A stretch of DNA of 64,000 bases from Idiomarina sp. (GTDB lineage: Bacteria; Pseudomonadota; Gammaproteobacteria; Enterobacterales; Alteromonadaceae): the NCBI GenBank assembly GCA_022565355.1, contig JAIUMU010000001.1:434001-498000 (forward strand), given 5' to 3'. Positions 34,939-43,928 of this stretch are shown piece after piece. Each line of letters begins with the position of its first letter. Positions within the stretch are counted from its first letter, which is position 1. The notes beneath the pieces are model-generated. The model saw only the letters and a program-made list of their open reading frames with translations, did no database searches and had not been told where the DNA came from. The translations under genes and the position numbers were made by a program.

Positions 34939-37401
34939 TTAGTAAAACGCTTTATGCAAGCGTGTTGCAGCTACTGCGTAGTCAGCACGGGTGATCCGTT
35001 GCTTTGGTTCAAATGTGGCAGTAATCGTTGGTTCTAAATCCAATAAGCCTTGCTTAACATGGAAACGAACCGCTAATAAACCAGCTTCAATAGACGCTTG
35101 CACATAACCACGTAGCTCTACTGGAATATCTTTGGCATCTGTAACTGGCACTGGTTCACCGTTAAAATAAGCAACCACATCACCATCAAAGTTGGCTACC
35201 TGGCTGCCTAAGCCTAACGATTGAATTAATGTATATGCCAGCTCAGCTTTGGTTACCCGACCATTTGGTGTAAACCGATCGCTATTAGCAACGATAACAC
35301 CGGGTTCGAATTGGCTACGATCCCGCAATGCTGCACCGCGTGCTGTTGTTGCTTCGGCTATTAGCGCCGCAAATCCGTCTACATCGCTATACTGCGCTGC
35401 AGAGGTTGCGATCTGACGTACGCCGCCACCCATCACTTTAAAATCAGCCAATTCAATGCGGCGTAACTCCCGATCCGGATCGAAACTCTCACCACGGCCA
35501 TCCACTAAGCGATTTTGCACCGCGTATTCAATAAAGCCCCGCGCTGGATGCGATTGCACATCGTGCAAGCCCGCAAACGCACCAGCGCGCTCCTGCACCA
35601 CACGAACATCGATATCGCCTGGAACGCCGTATCCGTTAGTTACATTTAGCGGATCAAGCGCAACACCCGATAGTCCGCCAACGCCTCTGAGTTCAAGAGT
35701 CCATTCGCCCGCTACGCCTGGCGCTGTCGCCGCAATATTTTGCCCAAGCACCGGTAATGAAACACCTGAACCATACCGATTACCATTTGGATCGGTAAGC
35801 ACGATAGCCAATGTGTTTTCAGCTACATTCGCACTTGCAGACACCAACGTGATATCACTTCCTACGTTAAAGCTATATCGCTCAGGTTCACCTACTGGGG
35901 AGAAGTAAGCTGGAATTGTTTCATCACTGCCTACTTCAATCGTGGCTGAAGCGTTAAATTCACGCTGTAAATTGTTCACGCCATTCGGCTCAATGTTGAA
36001 CGAAGCAGCCATTTTCACAGCCTCATAGGCATTCACGTAGCCAGCACCAACTTCCCAATCTTCTCTGCCTGGCATATTGGTTGCGGTATATTGCAAGATA
36101 TCTTTCACTTCACGCCATTCAAGAGATGGATTTACTTCCAGCATCAACGCAACAATACCAGCTACGTGTGGAGCCGCCATTGAGGTACCGCTTTTTGCTG
36201 TATAGTAAGGTAAGTGGCCTAATTCGATGCGTTCTGCATCATCTGTTAAACTCAAAGCACCTAGTGGATCGGATTGCACACGAGCAGAAATAACCCCTAC
36301 CCCAGGAGCAGTTACCGTTGGTCGATCAACCCATTCGAAGGTTTCGCCATGAATACTTACTTCACCACCTCTATCGCGCTCACCGCGGCTAGAGAATGAG
36401 GCTAAATTACCGTTAGCATCGCCCGCGGCAACAGTAATTACCCATGGCGCCTTTTTAAAGTTACCTGTGATGGTGCCAGCACCAGAGCCAGAGTTACCGG
36501 CTGAGAACACTACAACTACGCCTCTATCGGCCAGTGCTTTTGTGGCAATGTTAGTAGGATGGTTTGGGTCAAAATCACTGCCGGTATCAGCAGTAGAACC
36601 AAATGAGTTCGTAATCACTCGAATACCGTAGCGCGTTTGGTTTGCTAAGGCATAATCAAAACCACCTAAGGTATCCAATAAAAATAATGCTGCGCCAGAG
36701 CCATAACCAATAAGGTTGGCGCCTGGAGCGACACCTTCATATAAACCACCAGACATCACACCATCGCCGCCTACAGTTGCTGCAACATGCGTACCATGGC
36801 CACCTAGCTGATCCGTAGTTGCTAGATTCTCTTGATAGGTAATCGGCAATAAAGGTGAAAGGCCATTTAAGTTAATTGCCGCAGCAACGTTTTGAATGGT
36901 TCGGGTTGGATATTCTACGTCACGGTGAAGCCCATCAATTCCAGAATCATTCACCACTACACCAACGCCACGACCGGTAATTGGGAAGCCATTGATGCGT
37001 AGATTGCGGTCATTCCGTAAGCGATTTACGCCGGTAAGTTCCGTTTCTTCAGCGTTTTCATAATCCATCTGATGATTCAAATATACCGATCTCACATCAG
37101 GAAGCGCCGTAATCGCTTGTATTTGCCCAAGATCGGCAACAACACCAGCAATGGGTAATTTTTGGAATGTGGTGCCCGTAACACCAAGATTTTCAAGTGC
37201 AAGCACTTGTTCTTGTGAAAGTGGACCTTCGCCTGCAAAGCTTACAACAAGCTCAACGCTTCCCTGCAGTGAACCTGAATCTAAAATTGATTGTACTTTT
37301 GGACCAATTGTTGCGGCGTTCGCATTCATTGCGAACATGGTTGCAACGGTGATCGCTGCCAGTTTTAACGGTTTAAATGTAGCTGTTGTTTTGCTTTTCA
37401 T
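34939..37401 (-). CDS. Secreted subtilisin-like serine protease with SLH-like C-terminus (copy 1)
   Basis: Exported S8 family protease of 820 residues. The signal peptide cleaves near NANA|T (residue 30), an I9-like propeptide spans about 45-110 and the catalytic domain about 140-450. The triad is Asp152 (VVNDSGID), His202 (GHGTHVA) and Ser407 (SGTSMAAPHVAG), with Asn303 as oxyanion residue (AGNSG). A beta-rich region follows (about 470-610). The last 200 residues look like SLH modules: HPARGFIEYAVQNRLVDGRG with FDPDRELRRIELADF, then FTPNGRVTKAELAYTL and FEPKQRITRADYAVAATRL. SLH modules anchor proteins to cell-wall polymers in Gram-positives and are unusual in gammaproteobacteria. It is paralogous to the protease at 43929-46400. 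The promoter carries the element shared by both copies. Confidence 0.93.
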   Translation of the reverse strand: MKSKTTATFKPLKLAAITVATMFAMNANAATIGPKVQSILDSGSLQGSVELVVSFAGEGPLSQEQVLALENLGVTGTTFQKLPIAGVVADLGQIQAITALPDVRSVYLNHQMDYENAEETELTGVNRLRNDRNLRINGFPITGRGVGVVVNDSGIDGLHRDVEYPTRTIQNVAAAINLNGLSPLLPITYQENLATTDQLGGHGTHVAATVGGDGVMSGGLYEGVAPGANLIGYGSGAALFLLDTLGGFDYALANQTRYGIRVITNSFGSTADTGSDFDPNHPTNIATKALADRGVVVVFSAGNSGSGAGTITGNFKKAPWVITVAAGDANGNLASFSSRGERDRGGEVSIHGETFEWVDRPTVTAPGVGVISARVQSDPLGALSLTDDAERIELGHLPYYTAKSGTSMAAPHVAGIVALMLEVNPSLEWREVKDILQYTATNMPGREDWEVGAGYVNAYEAVKMAASFNIEPNGVNNLQREFNASATIEVGSDETIPAYFSPVGEPERYSFNVGSDITLVSASANVAENTLAIVLTDPNGNRYGSGVSLPVLGQNIAATAPGVAGEWTLELRGVGGLSGVALDPLNVTNGYGVPGDIDVRVVQERAGAFAGLHDVQSHPARGFIEYAVQNRLVDGRGESFDPDRELRRIELADFKVMGGGVRQIATSAAQYSDVDGFAALIAEATTARGAALRDRSQFEPGVIVANSDRFTPNGRVTKAELAYTLIQSLGLGSQVANFDGDVVAYFNGEPVPVTDAKDIPVELRGYVQASIEAGLLAVRFHVKQGLLDLEPTITATFEPKQRITRADYAVAATRLHKAFY

Positions 37402-37445
37402 AAGTGTGCCCTCTGTAACACGAAATTAACAAGGACACATTTACA

Positions 37446-37484
37446 TGCAGCTACATCTTTTTATATCAGGGAGATCCCCGAACT
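37446..37484 (-). promoter_or_regulatory. Protease promoter element, copy 1
   Basis: GGGAGATCCCCGAACT (37469-37484) with TGCAGCTA (37446-37453) nearby. On the minus strand it reads AGTTCGGGGATCTCCC just upstream of a TATAAA-like -10, about 70 bp before the protease start. The GGGA-GA-TCCC core is an inverted repeat. The same pair of boxes precedes the other protease gene. Confidence 0.55.
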
Positions 37485-37529
37485 TTTGCATTTGGAAATC
37501 GGGGGATTATTCGCGGGATAGATTATAAG

Positions 37530-38159
37530 TTATTGATATATATTCTTTTTTACCGCTATGCGGATAAGTTCCGCAGTAGTGGTTACATTAAATTTCTGCA
37601 GTACTTTGCCACGGTGATGCTCCGCTGTTTTAGTCGCCATATTGAGCAAGCGACCTATTTCTTTCGTAGGATGCCCTTGCACAACAAGGTGAAATACCTC
37701 GCGCTCTCGCCGAGTTAAATTTTCCAAGCTAGGAACACGCCCTCCTTGCTTAAGTGCTTCATTAAGAAGTTCTGGAAACACTCGCGCGCCTGCATATACC
37801 TTGCAAATAACCTCATATAACTCATCACCAGTAGCATCCTTAAGCACATAGCCAGCCGCTCCAGAGTGATAAAATGCCTCCATGTACTCGAGCTCGTTAT
37901 GCATGGTAAGCACAAGAACCTTGGCATCTGGCCGTTGCAGTAAAATTTTCTCAATCGCAACCAAGCCATTCATCTTCGGCATTGCAATATCCATCAGAAT
38001 TACATCGGGTTGGTGGCGAATCACTGCTTTGGTAAGATCAAGCCCATTATCGCACTCAGCAAGCACCTGAATGTCTGGATACACCTCTAACATTTTCACC
38101 ACACCCTGCCGCATGAGCGTGTGATCATCAGCGATCACTAGGGAAATATTGGCTTTCAT
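37530..38159 (-). CDS. NarL/FixJ-family response regulator
   Basis: Two-component response regulator of 209 residues. The receiver domain has the acidic pocket ADDH (10-13), phosphoacceptor Asp57 (LMDIAMP) and switch residues in LVLTMHN and GYVLKDA (Lys near 107). The C-terminal LuxR-type helix-turn-helix is LTRREREVFHLVVQGHPTKEIGRLL, followed by MATKTAEHHRGKVLQKF, a NarL-type DNA recognition helix. Its ATG overlaps the stop of the histidine kinase gene (ATGA). It is the best candidate to bind the element shared by the two protease promoters, which is inference. It is the last gene of the STK-HK-RR unit; protease copy 1 follows with its own promoter. Confidence 0.94.
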   Translation of the reverse strand: MKANISLVIADDHTLMRQGVVKMLEVYPDIQVLAECDNGLDLTKAVIRHQPDVILMDIAMPKMNGLVAIEKILLQRPDAKVLVLTMHNELEYMEAFYHSGAAGYVLKDATGDELYEVICKVYAGARVFPELLNEALKQGGRVPSLENLTRREREVFHLVVQGHPTKEIGRLLNMATKTAEHHRGKVLQKFNVTTTAELIRIAVKKNIYQ

Positions 38160-38836
38160 AAGCGCACCTGAACGGTGATATGAGTGCCATTATCCGGCCG
38201 TGTTTGCACACTAAAGGTTGCATCAAAAGAGGCCGCACGATCAAGCATGCTGCGTAAACCAACCCCCTTTTCTACAGTGTCGTATGCAAATCCCTTACCG
38301 TTATCGATGATATCCATACGGAAGGCCTGCCCATTTCGGCAAGCAAATACTCGAACTTCGGTAGCCTCAGCGTGCTTCAGAATGTTCGTGAAGGTTTCTT
38401 GGGCAATTCGAAATACCATAATATTTAAATCAGCTGGCAGTTCATCTTCGATATCAATTTCGAGTTCGTACTGAATAGGCTCTTGCTTAAACATGGTTCG
38501 CGCTAACCAGCGCAGTGCGGCATGCAAGCCTAAATCGTCAAGCACGGTTGGCCGCATCAAGCGAGCCATTGTGCGGATATCTTCCATTACGCTATCGGCC
38601 AGCTGGTATAGATCTTCAGCGTCTGCAGATTCTTCTCGGCGCTGCTTTAATCTACGCGAGAGAATAGCTAACGATTGCCCTACGCCATCGTGTAGATCAT
38701 GGGCTAACTGATTGCGCTCTTGTTCCTGCTGATTCCACACCCGTTTGGCCAAATCACGGAGTTCACTCTGCTCTTGCATCAATAACTCGCGCAATTGTTG
38801 CTGAATCTCGGATAGCGAATCGAATGTACTACTCAC
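38156..38836 (-). CDS. Soluble NarX-type sensor histidine kinase
   Basis: Histidine kinase of about 226 residues with no membrane segment or recognisable sensor domain. A short N-terminal coiled coil (LREL-LMQEQ-LAKR) leads to HisKA_3 dimerisation (NQLAHDLHDGVGQSLAILSRRL, phosphoacceptor His in LHD) and a HATPase_c domain (NILKHAEATE, IDNGKGFAYD, GVGLRSMLDRA, NGTHITVQV). I chose the GTG at 38836 because GGAG lies seven bases upstream; the GTG at 38842 is possible. The start overlaps the end of the Ser/Thr kinase gene, and its end overlaps the regulator gene. Lacking its own sensor, it may receive its signal from the kinase/TPR protein encoded just upstream. Confidence 0.92.
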   Translation of the reverse strand: MSSTFDSLSEIQQQLRELLMQEQSELRDLAKRVWNQQEQERNQLAHDLHDGVGQSLAILSRRLKQRREESADAEDLYQLADSVMEDIRTMARLMRPTVLDDLGLHAALRWLARTMFKQEPIQYELEIDIEDELPADLNIMVFRIAQETFTNILKHAEATEVRVFACRNGQAFRMDIIDNGKGFAYDTVEKGVGLRSMLDRAASFDATFSVQTRPDNGTHITVQVRL

Positions 38837-41800
38837 GCTCACACTCCATATAAAACCAACAACGATATCGTGTTGCTTGCTCCGCAGGTAACGAACTAAG
38901 CCAAGCTAACTTGGATTCATCACTTTGATTAGTTGTACCCTGGGTTTGTTGTATAAATAAATGATTGCGCCAGTGGTCAGGGAATTGTTGTAATACTCGA
39001 TCAAGTTCATCCGCAGTTTTTAACCCATCGCGAACCGCTAAATAATGCACATGCAAATATTCTTTATAAAACGAAGGCCGTATTGCATGCAAAAGTACCT
39101 CTTTATCTGCAATGTTGAGGCTTTCAGGAGCTAGCTCCCATAATGACAACCGGATTTTCAACTCTGTATGTAACGGCAAATTGGTATCATTGAGTGCGTT
39201 TTTCAGCATTAGCTGTTCGCTAGCGGCAGTGCTGCTTCCCGTTACGTGATGATAACTCCACGAGAGCCATGCAAAAACCACCGATTGTTCTCTCGTAAAT
39301 GCATCTTGCGAGGTTTTAAGTTGTTCTTGTGTTGTTAAGAAACATTCCTCATCAGCTAACCAAAAACACATTTCTAATTTCCACAATGAGTTTTCAATGA
39401 TTGCCCGATAATCTTGAATCGATATCGCTTGCTCAATTGCCAGCGTAGCATTGCTCATGGCCGCGTCTATATTTCCGAGCCCAAAGTTACGCATACTGAA
39501 CAGAAAGTTTAAAAATGCCTGCTCAATCGGGCGATTTTCACCGATATCACTACTTACGTTGGCAAGCATCCGCGTAGCGGTTTGATATTCGCCACGATGA
39601 AGATGTAAGTTGGCCAACTGCAGCTCCGTTCTTAATCTGCCACTCTGGTGATCAATACGGCTAAACAACGTATTCGCTTGGCGCCAGAAAATATCCGCTT
39701 GGCTAAAATCGCCAGATAAGAAATAAACAAATGCCACATTATTAATAGTTTCTGCTTGTTCTTCTGTACTGCCATAGCGCATCCGTAAATCCAGCGCACT
39801 ACGAAAATAACGCACTGCCGATTCATATATACCTTGCTCCTCCGCTAGGTAACCGCGAACATTCATAACCTGGGCAGTGCCGCGATGATCATTGAGTTCT
39901 GCGAAAATATCAGCGGCTTTTTGTAGTTGCATGTCGGCTGCTGCATATTCTTGTTGAATAGCAAGCACATTTGCCAAGTTGCCTAGGGTAACCGCTTGGC
40001 CCGCTAAATCGTTACTTTCCTTACGCACCGTTAATGCTTGTTCAAAATAGCTACGTGCTTCAGAGTCATTACCAAGGCGAAAATAAGCAACCCCGAGGGC
40101 GTTTAGTATTGTGCCTTGGCCTAAAAGATCTTCTTGTTGGCGATAGCGAATTAGTCCTTGCGCAAGCTCGTGATGAATTGCACCTTGAATATCGCCTTGA
40201 TTAATACGCAAACGCCCCAGTTCAAACCAAAGGTTTCCTGAGTTCGGATCAATTTTCAGAGCGTTCTCAAGCAATTGCTCCGCTAACGCAACATCATCCA
40301 TTTGCTGAGCAATAGCAGCTCTTTGTTCTAATATAGTGGGTCGGTTTGGATACATCATCAACAAGGCATCTAATGCGGCAGCGGCAGATTCGAGATCCCC
40401 TTGTAAATTAGCCTCAAGCACTCGACCTTGCAAAACCCAATAACCCGCTCCCTCACTCGCACTGTGGGTAAACAGTTGTTCCAGCAATGCATATGCTTTG
40501 TCATTTTCCTCGAACGAACTGGCACCCTGCGCTAAAGCAAACCAGAACGCCGCGAGATTTTGGTAATCCTGCTCGTGTTGTAACCGCAACTGTTCAATTT
40601 GCGCAAAGCTTTCAGCCGCTTTAATTGCTACCACTACACTGGCTAAATCGGCAGATAATGCGTCACTCGAGGTGGCATACTTGTGCACCTTTAAATAATC
40701 ACTCAAGTGTTGATAAATCTCTTGATAGGTAGATAGCACGCCATTTTCCAGCGAAAAGGTTGCAACCCCGAATATTTGATTTACTGGATAATCATGTAAA
40801 TACACCTGAACGTGATCTCCTGCACTATCCTCCGTTACAGGTGTTTCAATAAAAATCAGGGTAACAACATTCAGTAACGCAGCTAATCGCTGCCGATCAC
40901 GATCACTCTGAAAGGGATTTAAGCCAAGCTGCTCTACAAGTTCATTAACGCGCTCTGCATACATTACCGAAAGTTCTTTCTCACCTGAATAGGTTACAGA
41001 AAGCATCTGCACGATACGTTCAGCATCGCTCGAACCGGCCGTTTTCACGAAAGCGATGCGCGCAGCCGCACTCACATCGGCAGGCGCTACAGCAGGCGGC
41101 TCACTATCCCGATAAATTTGCTGTAGTACTACAGCACCAACAAGCAATATAATTAATGCCGCCAAAATCGAACTGCGCCAAGGGTTAGCGGCAGCGGTTT
41201 GTTGTATCACCGCAGCAAGGGTGGGCCGTTTCTCCGGGCGTGTTTCGAGCATTTTCTGTGCTCGTTTTAGCCAACGTAGCCGCCATAGGTAAACACGAAG
41301 CCCCTGCTGAGGAACCGCGTGAACAACCCGTTCAATCACCTTACCAAAAGCATAGATATCAACAGCTGGAGAAGCATTCTCGCCATCGTCAAGTTCAGGT
41401 GCACGATAACCAACAGAGCCACTGCCACGATTAACGACAGCACCCTGAGCCGCACTAATACCAAAATCTGCAACGATTAAATCATTGTGTTCATTAATTA
41501 ATAAGTTTGCAGGTTTAATATCACCATGAATAATTTGCCCTCGATGGCATGCTTGAATACCACTAAGCAGGTGCTGCAGCCAACGTTCCGCATCGGCCAT
41601 AGTAACCTTCCCGCTTAATCGATCTGCGAGGGTTTCACCGGCAATATAATCCATCGTGTAAAAAACGTAATCTGCATCACGATAAAATTCATGCACGCGA
41701 ATAATGTGGGGAGCGGAAATTTTGCGGGCGGCGAGGAGTTCATCGCGCAATTGTTGGATTGCCGTTTCTGAGAGCTCAGTTCGGCGCGCTAATACTTTAA

Positions 41801-41984
41801 TCGCTATGATCTTGTCGGTTACTTGGTCATGAGCACGATAAACGCTCGCTTGCCCACCTCGGCCAAGCTCCTCTTCAATCAAAAAGCGATCGGCTAATAG
41901 GGTTCCAGCAAGTATCCCAGTATCGGCAATCACAGTTGTGAGGATATCATCCTGAATCCCATCATTAGGGTTCGGTATATTCAC
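38829..41984 (-). CDS. Hanks-type Ser/Thr protein kinase with TPR C-terminus
   Basis: Predicted membrane Ser/Thr kinase of 1051 residues. The kinase domain (about 34-265) has a Gly-rich loop GRGGQASV (41-48), Lys63 in AIKVL, catalytic loop HGDIKPAN (153-160, HGD instead of HRD as often in bacteria), DFG (173-175) and APE (195-197). One membrane segment follows (about 272-290), then an extracytoplasmic region of about 750 residues. Its second half is a long TPR array (for example GNLWFELGRLRINQGDIQGAIH; TILNALGVAYFRLGNDSEARSYFEQAL). Start is GTG at 41984. The membrane topology places the kinase in the cytosol and TPRs in the periplasm. Gene overlaps and an upstream FHA-GAF protein suggest a phospho-relay with the histidine kinase and regulator; the signal is unknown. 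Confidence 0.92.
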   Translation of the reverse strand: MNIPNPNDGIQDDILTTVIADTGILAGTLLADRFLIEEELGRGGQASVYRAHDQVTDKIIAIKVLARRTELSETAIQQLRDELLAARKISAPHIIRVHEFYRDADYVFYTMDYIAGETLADRLSGKVTMADAERWLQHLLSGIQACHRGQIIHGDIKPANLLINEHNDLIVADFGISAAQGAVVNRGSGSVGYRAPELDDGENASPAVDIYAFGKVIERVVHAVPQQGLRVYLWRLRWLKRAQKMLETRPEKRPTLAAVIQQTAAANPWRSSILAALIILLVGAVVLQQIYRDSEPPAVAPADVSAAARIAFVKTAGSSDAERIVQMLSVTYSGEKELSVMYAERVNELVEQLGLNPFQSDRDRQRLAALLNVVTLIFIETPVTEDSAGDHVQVYLHDYPVNQIFGVATFSLENGVLSTYQEIYQHLSDYLKVHKYATSSDALSADLASVVVAIKAAESFAQIEQLRLQHEQDYQNLAAFWFALAQGASSFEENDKAYALLEQLFTHSASEGAGYWVLQGRVLEANLQGDLESAAAALDALLMMYPNRPTILEQRAAIAQQMDDVALAEQLLENALKIDPNSGNLWFELGRLRINQGDIQGAIHHELAQGLIRYRQQEDLLGQGTILNALGVAYFRLGNDSEARSYFEQALTVRKESNDLAGQAVTLGNLANVLAIQQEYAAADMQLQKAADIFAELNDHRGTAQVMNVRGYLAEEQGIYESAVRYFRSALDLRMRYGSTEEQAETINNVAFVYFLSGDFSQADIFWRQANTLFSRIDHQSGRLRTELQLANLHLHRGEYQTATRMLANVSSDIGENRPIEQAFLNFLFSMRNFGLGNIDAAMSNATLAIEQAISIQDYRAIIENSLWKLEMCFWLADEECFLTTQEQLKTSQDAFTREQSVVFAWLSWSYHHVTGSSTAASEQLMLKNALNDTNLPLHTELKIRLSLWELAPESLNIADKEVLLHAIRPSFYKEYLHVHYLAVRDGLKTADELDRVLQQFPDHWRNHLFIQQTQGTTNQSDESKLAWLSSLPAEQATRYRCWFYMECERE

Positions 41985-42063
41985 CTCAGCAGTTACCTCT
42001 CATACGCTAGGATTGTTCTCATTTATATGAACATTGTGGGGAAGTAAACGGTGTTTAACAACA

Positions 42064-42094
42064 GAGCGCTATATACTCTTTACACTATAGCGCT
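42064..42094. promoter_or_regulatory. Inverted repeat between FHA and kinase genes
   Basis: AGCGCTATA / TATAGCGCT, a perfect 9-bp stem with a 13-base loop, without a strong U-tract. It may be an attenuator or an operator in the 112-bp gap. Confidence 0.45.
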
Positions 42095-42096
42095 AA

Positions 42097-42924
42097 TTAA
42101 GAATTAGCAAGTGCCTGGTCTATCTCTCGCAACCCAAAAACAATACCAAGCTGCCGTGCATATGCGGTAATTACCCGTAAATCGATATCTGTAAAAGCAC
42201 GGGATATTTCCGTGCTATCTGCGTATAACACCGCATAAATGCGGCCATTGAAGCCAACAGGCACGCAAATCAAAGAAGCTAGCCCATATTCAATAATACT
42301 ATGCGCTTCACGCAGCACAGAGTCGTCGGCTATGTTCGCCAATACAACTGCTTGATTTTCAACTACTGCTCGTTTAATTGCACTGCGGCTACCGATAAAA
42401 TCAGTGGCGCAAGACCATTCTGGATTACCGCAAGATTGAATCACCTCACCTGCCTTATCTAACAGCAGTAAAGCTGCTCGTTCTCGGGGAAATAGATTCT
42501 GCAAAATCTCGGTGGCGAAACTTGCAAAGGCTTCCAAATTCATAGTTTCAGCAAGCCGCTGCCTGCTGCTTTTAATTTGCTTAAACTGCCAGCTCGATTC
42601 ACTGTCGGCTACCACAGCGTCGCGATAAGGTACCCGCGTTGCTGCACAGTTAACTTGGCCTAATCTAAATTGGCTAAGCTCTCGGTTTAAACAAAGTTCT
42701 GTTACGCGTTGTTGCTCAGAATAGCAACCACCGCTGCTGTTCAAATCCTGTAGCATCCAAGTCCCATCTTGAAATTGAATACGAGCATGAGCTCGCGATA
42801 CTGCTGGGTGATTTAAACGAATATCAGCATTTACACCGCGCCCAACAACGTAAGGTCGCCCTTCAAGAAGAAGAGCAACCTGGCTTGGTTGGTCAAGCAA
42901 GTTCATCTGCAAACGTAACGGCAC
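42097..42924 (-). CDS. FHA-GAF domain protein
   Basis: Cytosolic protein of 275 residues. An FHA domain occupies about 20-90 with the phosphothreonine-binding pattern GRG (28-30), SRAHARI (43-49) and LNSSGG (61-66). A GAF domain follows (about 115-270: FATEILQNLFPRERAALLLLDKAG, SLICVPVGFNGRIYAVLYADS). FHA domains read phosphothreonine made by Hanks kinases, so it likely couples the kinase encoded downstream to an output or to a small-molecule signal held by the GAF domain. The upstream secreted-protein gene ends 15 bp before its start, suggesting one operon. Confidence 0.92.
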   Translation of the reverse strand: MPLRLQMNLLDQPSQVALLLEGRPYVVGRGVNADIRLNHPAVSRAHARIQFQDGTWMLQDLNSSGGCYSEQQRVTELCLNRELSQFRLGQVNCAATRVPYRDAVVADSESSWQFKQIKSSRQRLAETMNLEAFASFATEILQNLFPRERAALLLLDKAGEVIQSCGNPEWSCATDFIGSRSAIKRAVVENQAVVLANIADDSVLREAHSIIEYGLASLICVPVGFNGRIYAVLYADSTEISRAFTDIDLRVITAYARQLGIVFGLREIDQALANS

Positions 42925-42939
42925 GCAATCCCCCTAAAC

Positions 42940-43806
42940 TTACAGAATCCGTAAGCTGTAGCGAATCGTTCGAGCTTGCGCAAGAAGCGTTCCACCCACG
43001 TTCTCTAAATCTTTCGATGAACGCCAAATTGAAGGCATAACAGCACTTTCGGCAGTTTCCAAAATAGTGATAATCTCATTTATGGTAGTTAACGCCGAAC
43101 TGTAATTGCCGTTGTTTACTTGGCTTTGTAGTGCAGAAAATGCTGCCGACAATACACTATAGGTTGGCGATGCAATTAAACTTGATTGCGCCTGTAGGTA
43201 ATCCCCGAAGCTGTTCACCTTGCTGGTAATTACACTTGTTGGTGCACGAAGATCGGCAACAATCAGAAAATCAGAAAAGGTTCCCATTCCACCACGAGCA
43301 CGATAGCTACCGGCACCAGTTGTAACCGTTATATCTTTAAACTGGCCACCATTCGAGCTATGAAACAAGCGCAGCGGGGAGCCTGCAACGTATTGTAAGT
43401 TCTTTGTATAGATTTCAATTTCTGCCACGCCTTCAAAACTAAAGCCTCGATCGGCGATGGGTTGAATGGAAATCAATACGGGGAAATCCACAGGTAATGA
43501 CACTAATGTGCCCGGCAAACGATTTAAAACACTAGTATTCAGTGGCGATACCAATTGAAAATCAAGATTAAAATTCTCCGCAGCAACGCCTACTGCATTT
43601 TCAAATCGTACAGCCACTTCAAGTTCAATCAAACTTGTAAGCTGCACTTGCGCAGTAAATCCATCACTTGTGTAGGTTACGTCAACTTGGCTGGCGGCCT
43701 GCGCTGAATTAGCAATGGATAAAGAACCAATAAATAGAAACATTGCGCTCACGCAATACATGAACAATGAGCGGTTTTGTGCATGTTGTTTTGCTGAAAT
43801 TGCCAT
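42940..43806 (-). CDS. Exported protein of unknown function
   Basis: Protein of 288 residues with a signal peptide (cleavage near QAA|S, about residue 38) and no family I recognise. The mature part starts with beta-strand-like segments (VDVTYTSDGFTAQVQLTSLIELEVAVRFENAVG), continues with FSFEGVAEIEIYTKNLQYVAGSP and a Gly-rich GAGSYRARGGMGTF, and ends in helices (residues about 195-285). I chose the ATG at 43806, which has CAGGAG at the right distance; an ATG 8 codons upstream would place that site inside the gene. It is encoded between the second protease and the FHA-GAF gene, so it may be a protease substrate, chaperone or sensor partner; this is guesswork from position. Confidence 0.75.
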   Translation of the reverse strand: MAISAKQHAQNRSLFMYCVSAMFLFIGSLSIANSAQAASQVDVTYTSDGFTAQVQLTSLIELEVAVRFENAVGVAAENFNLDFQLVSPLNTSVLNRLPGTLVSLPVDFPVLISIQPIADRGFSFEGVAEIEIYTKNLQYVAGSPLRLFHSSNGGQFKDITVTTGAGSYRARGGMGTFSDFLIVADLRAPTSVITSKVNSFGDYLQAQSSLIASPTYSVLSAAFSALQSQVNNGNYSSALTTINEIITILETAESAVMPSIWRSSKDLENVGGTLLAQARTIRYSLRIL

Positions 43807-43880
43807 TACTGAGCTCCTGTTCAGAAACATTTTGTTACAAACTGATTAACACAAATGTAACGTCTGTTTGAATTTAGATC

Positions 43881-43908
43881 AATCGGTTCACATCCATGTG
43901 TTCCGATT
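43881..43908. promoter_or_regulatory. Interrupted inverted repeat upstream of the unknown secreted protein gene
   Basis: AATCGG-TT-CACAT-CC-ATGTG-TT-CCGATT: two stacked stems with a TT/TT mismatch. No U-tract directly follows on the minus strand. It lies about 75 bp before the start and may be an operator. Confidence 0.45.
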
Positions 43909-43928
43909 TACTTGTTTTTCCGATACTT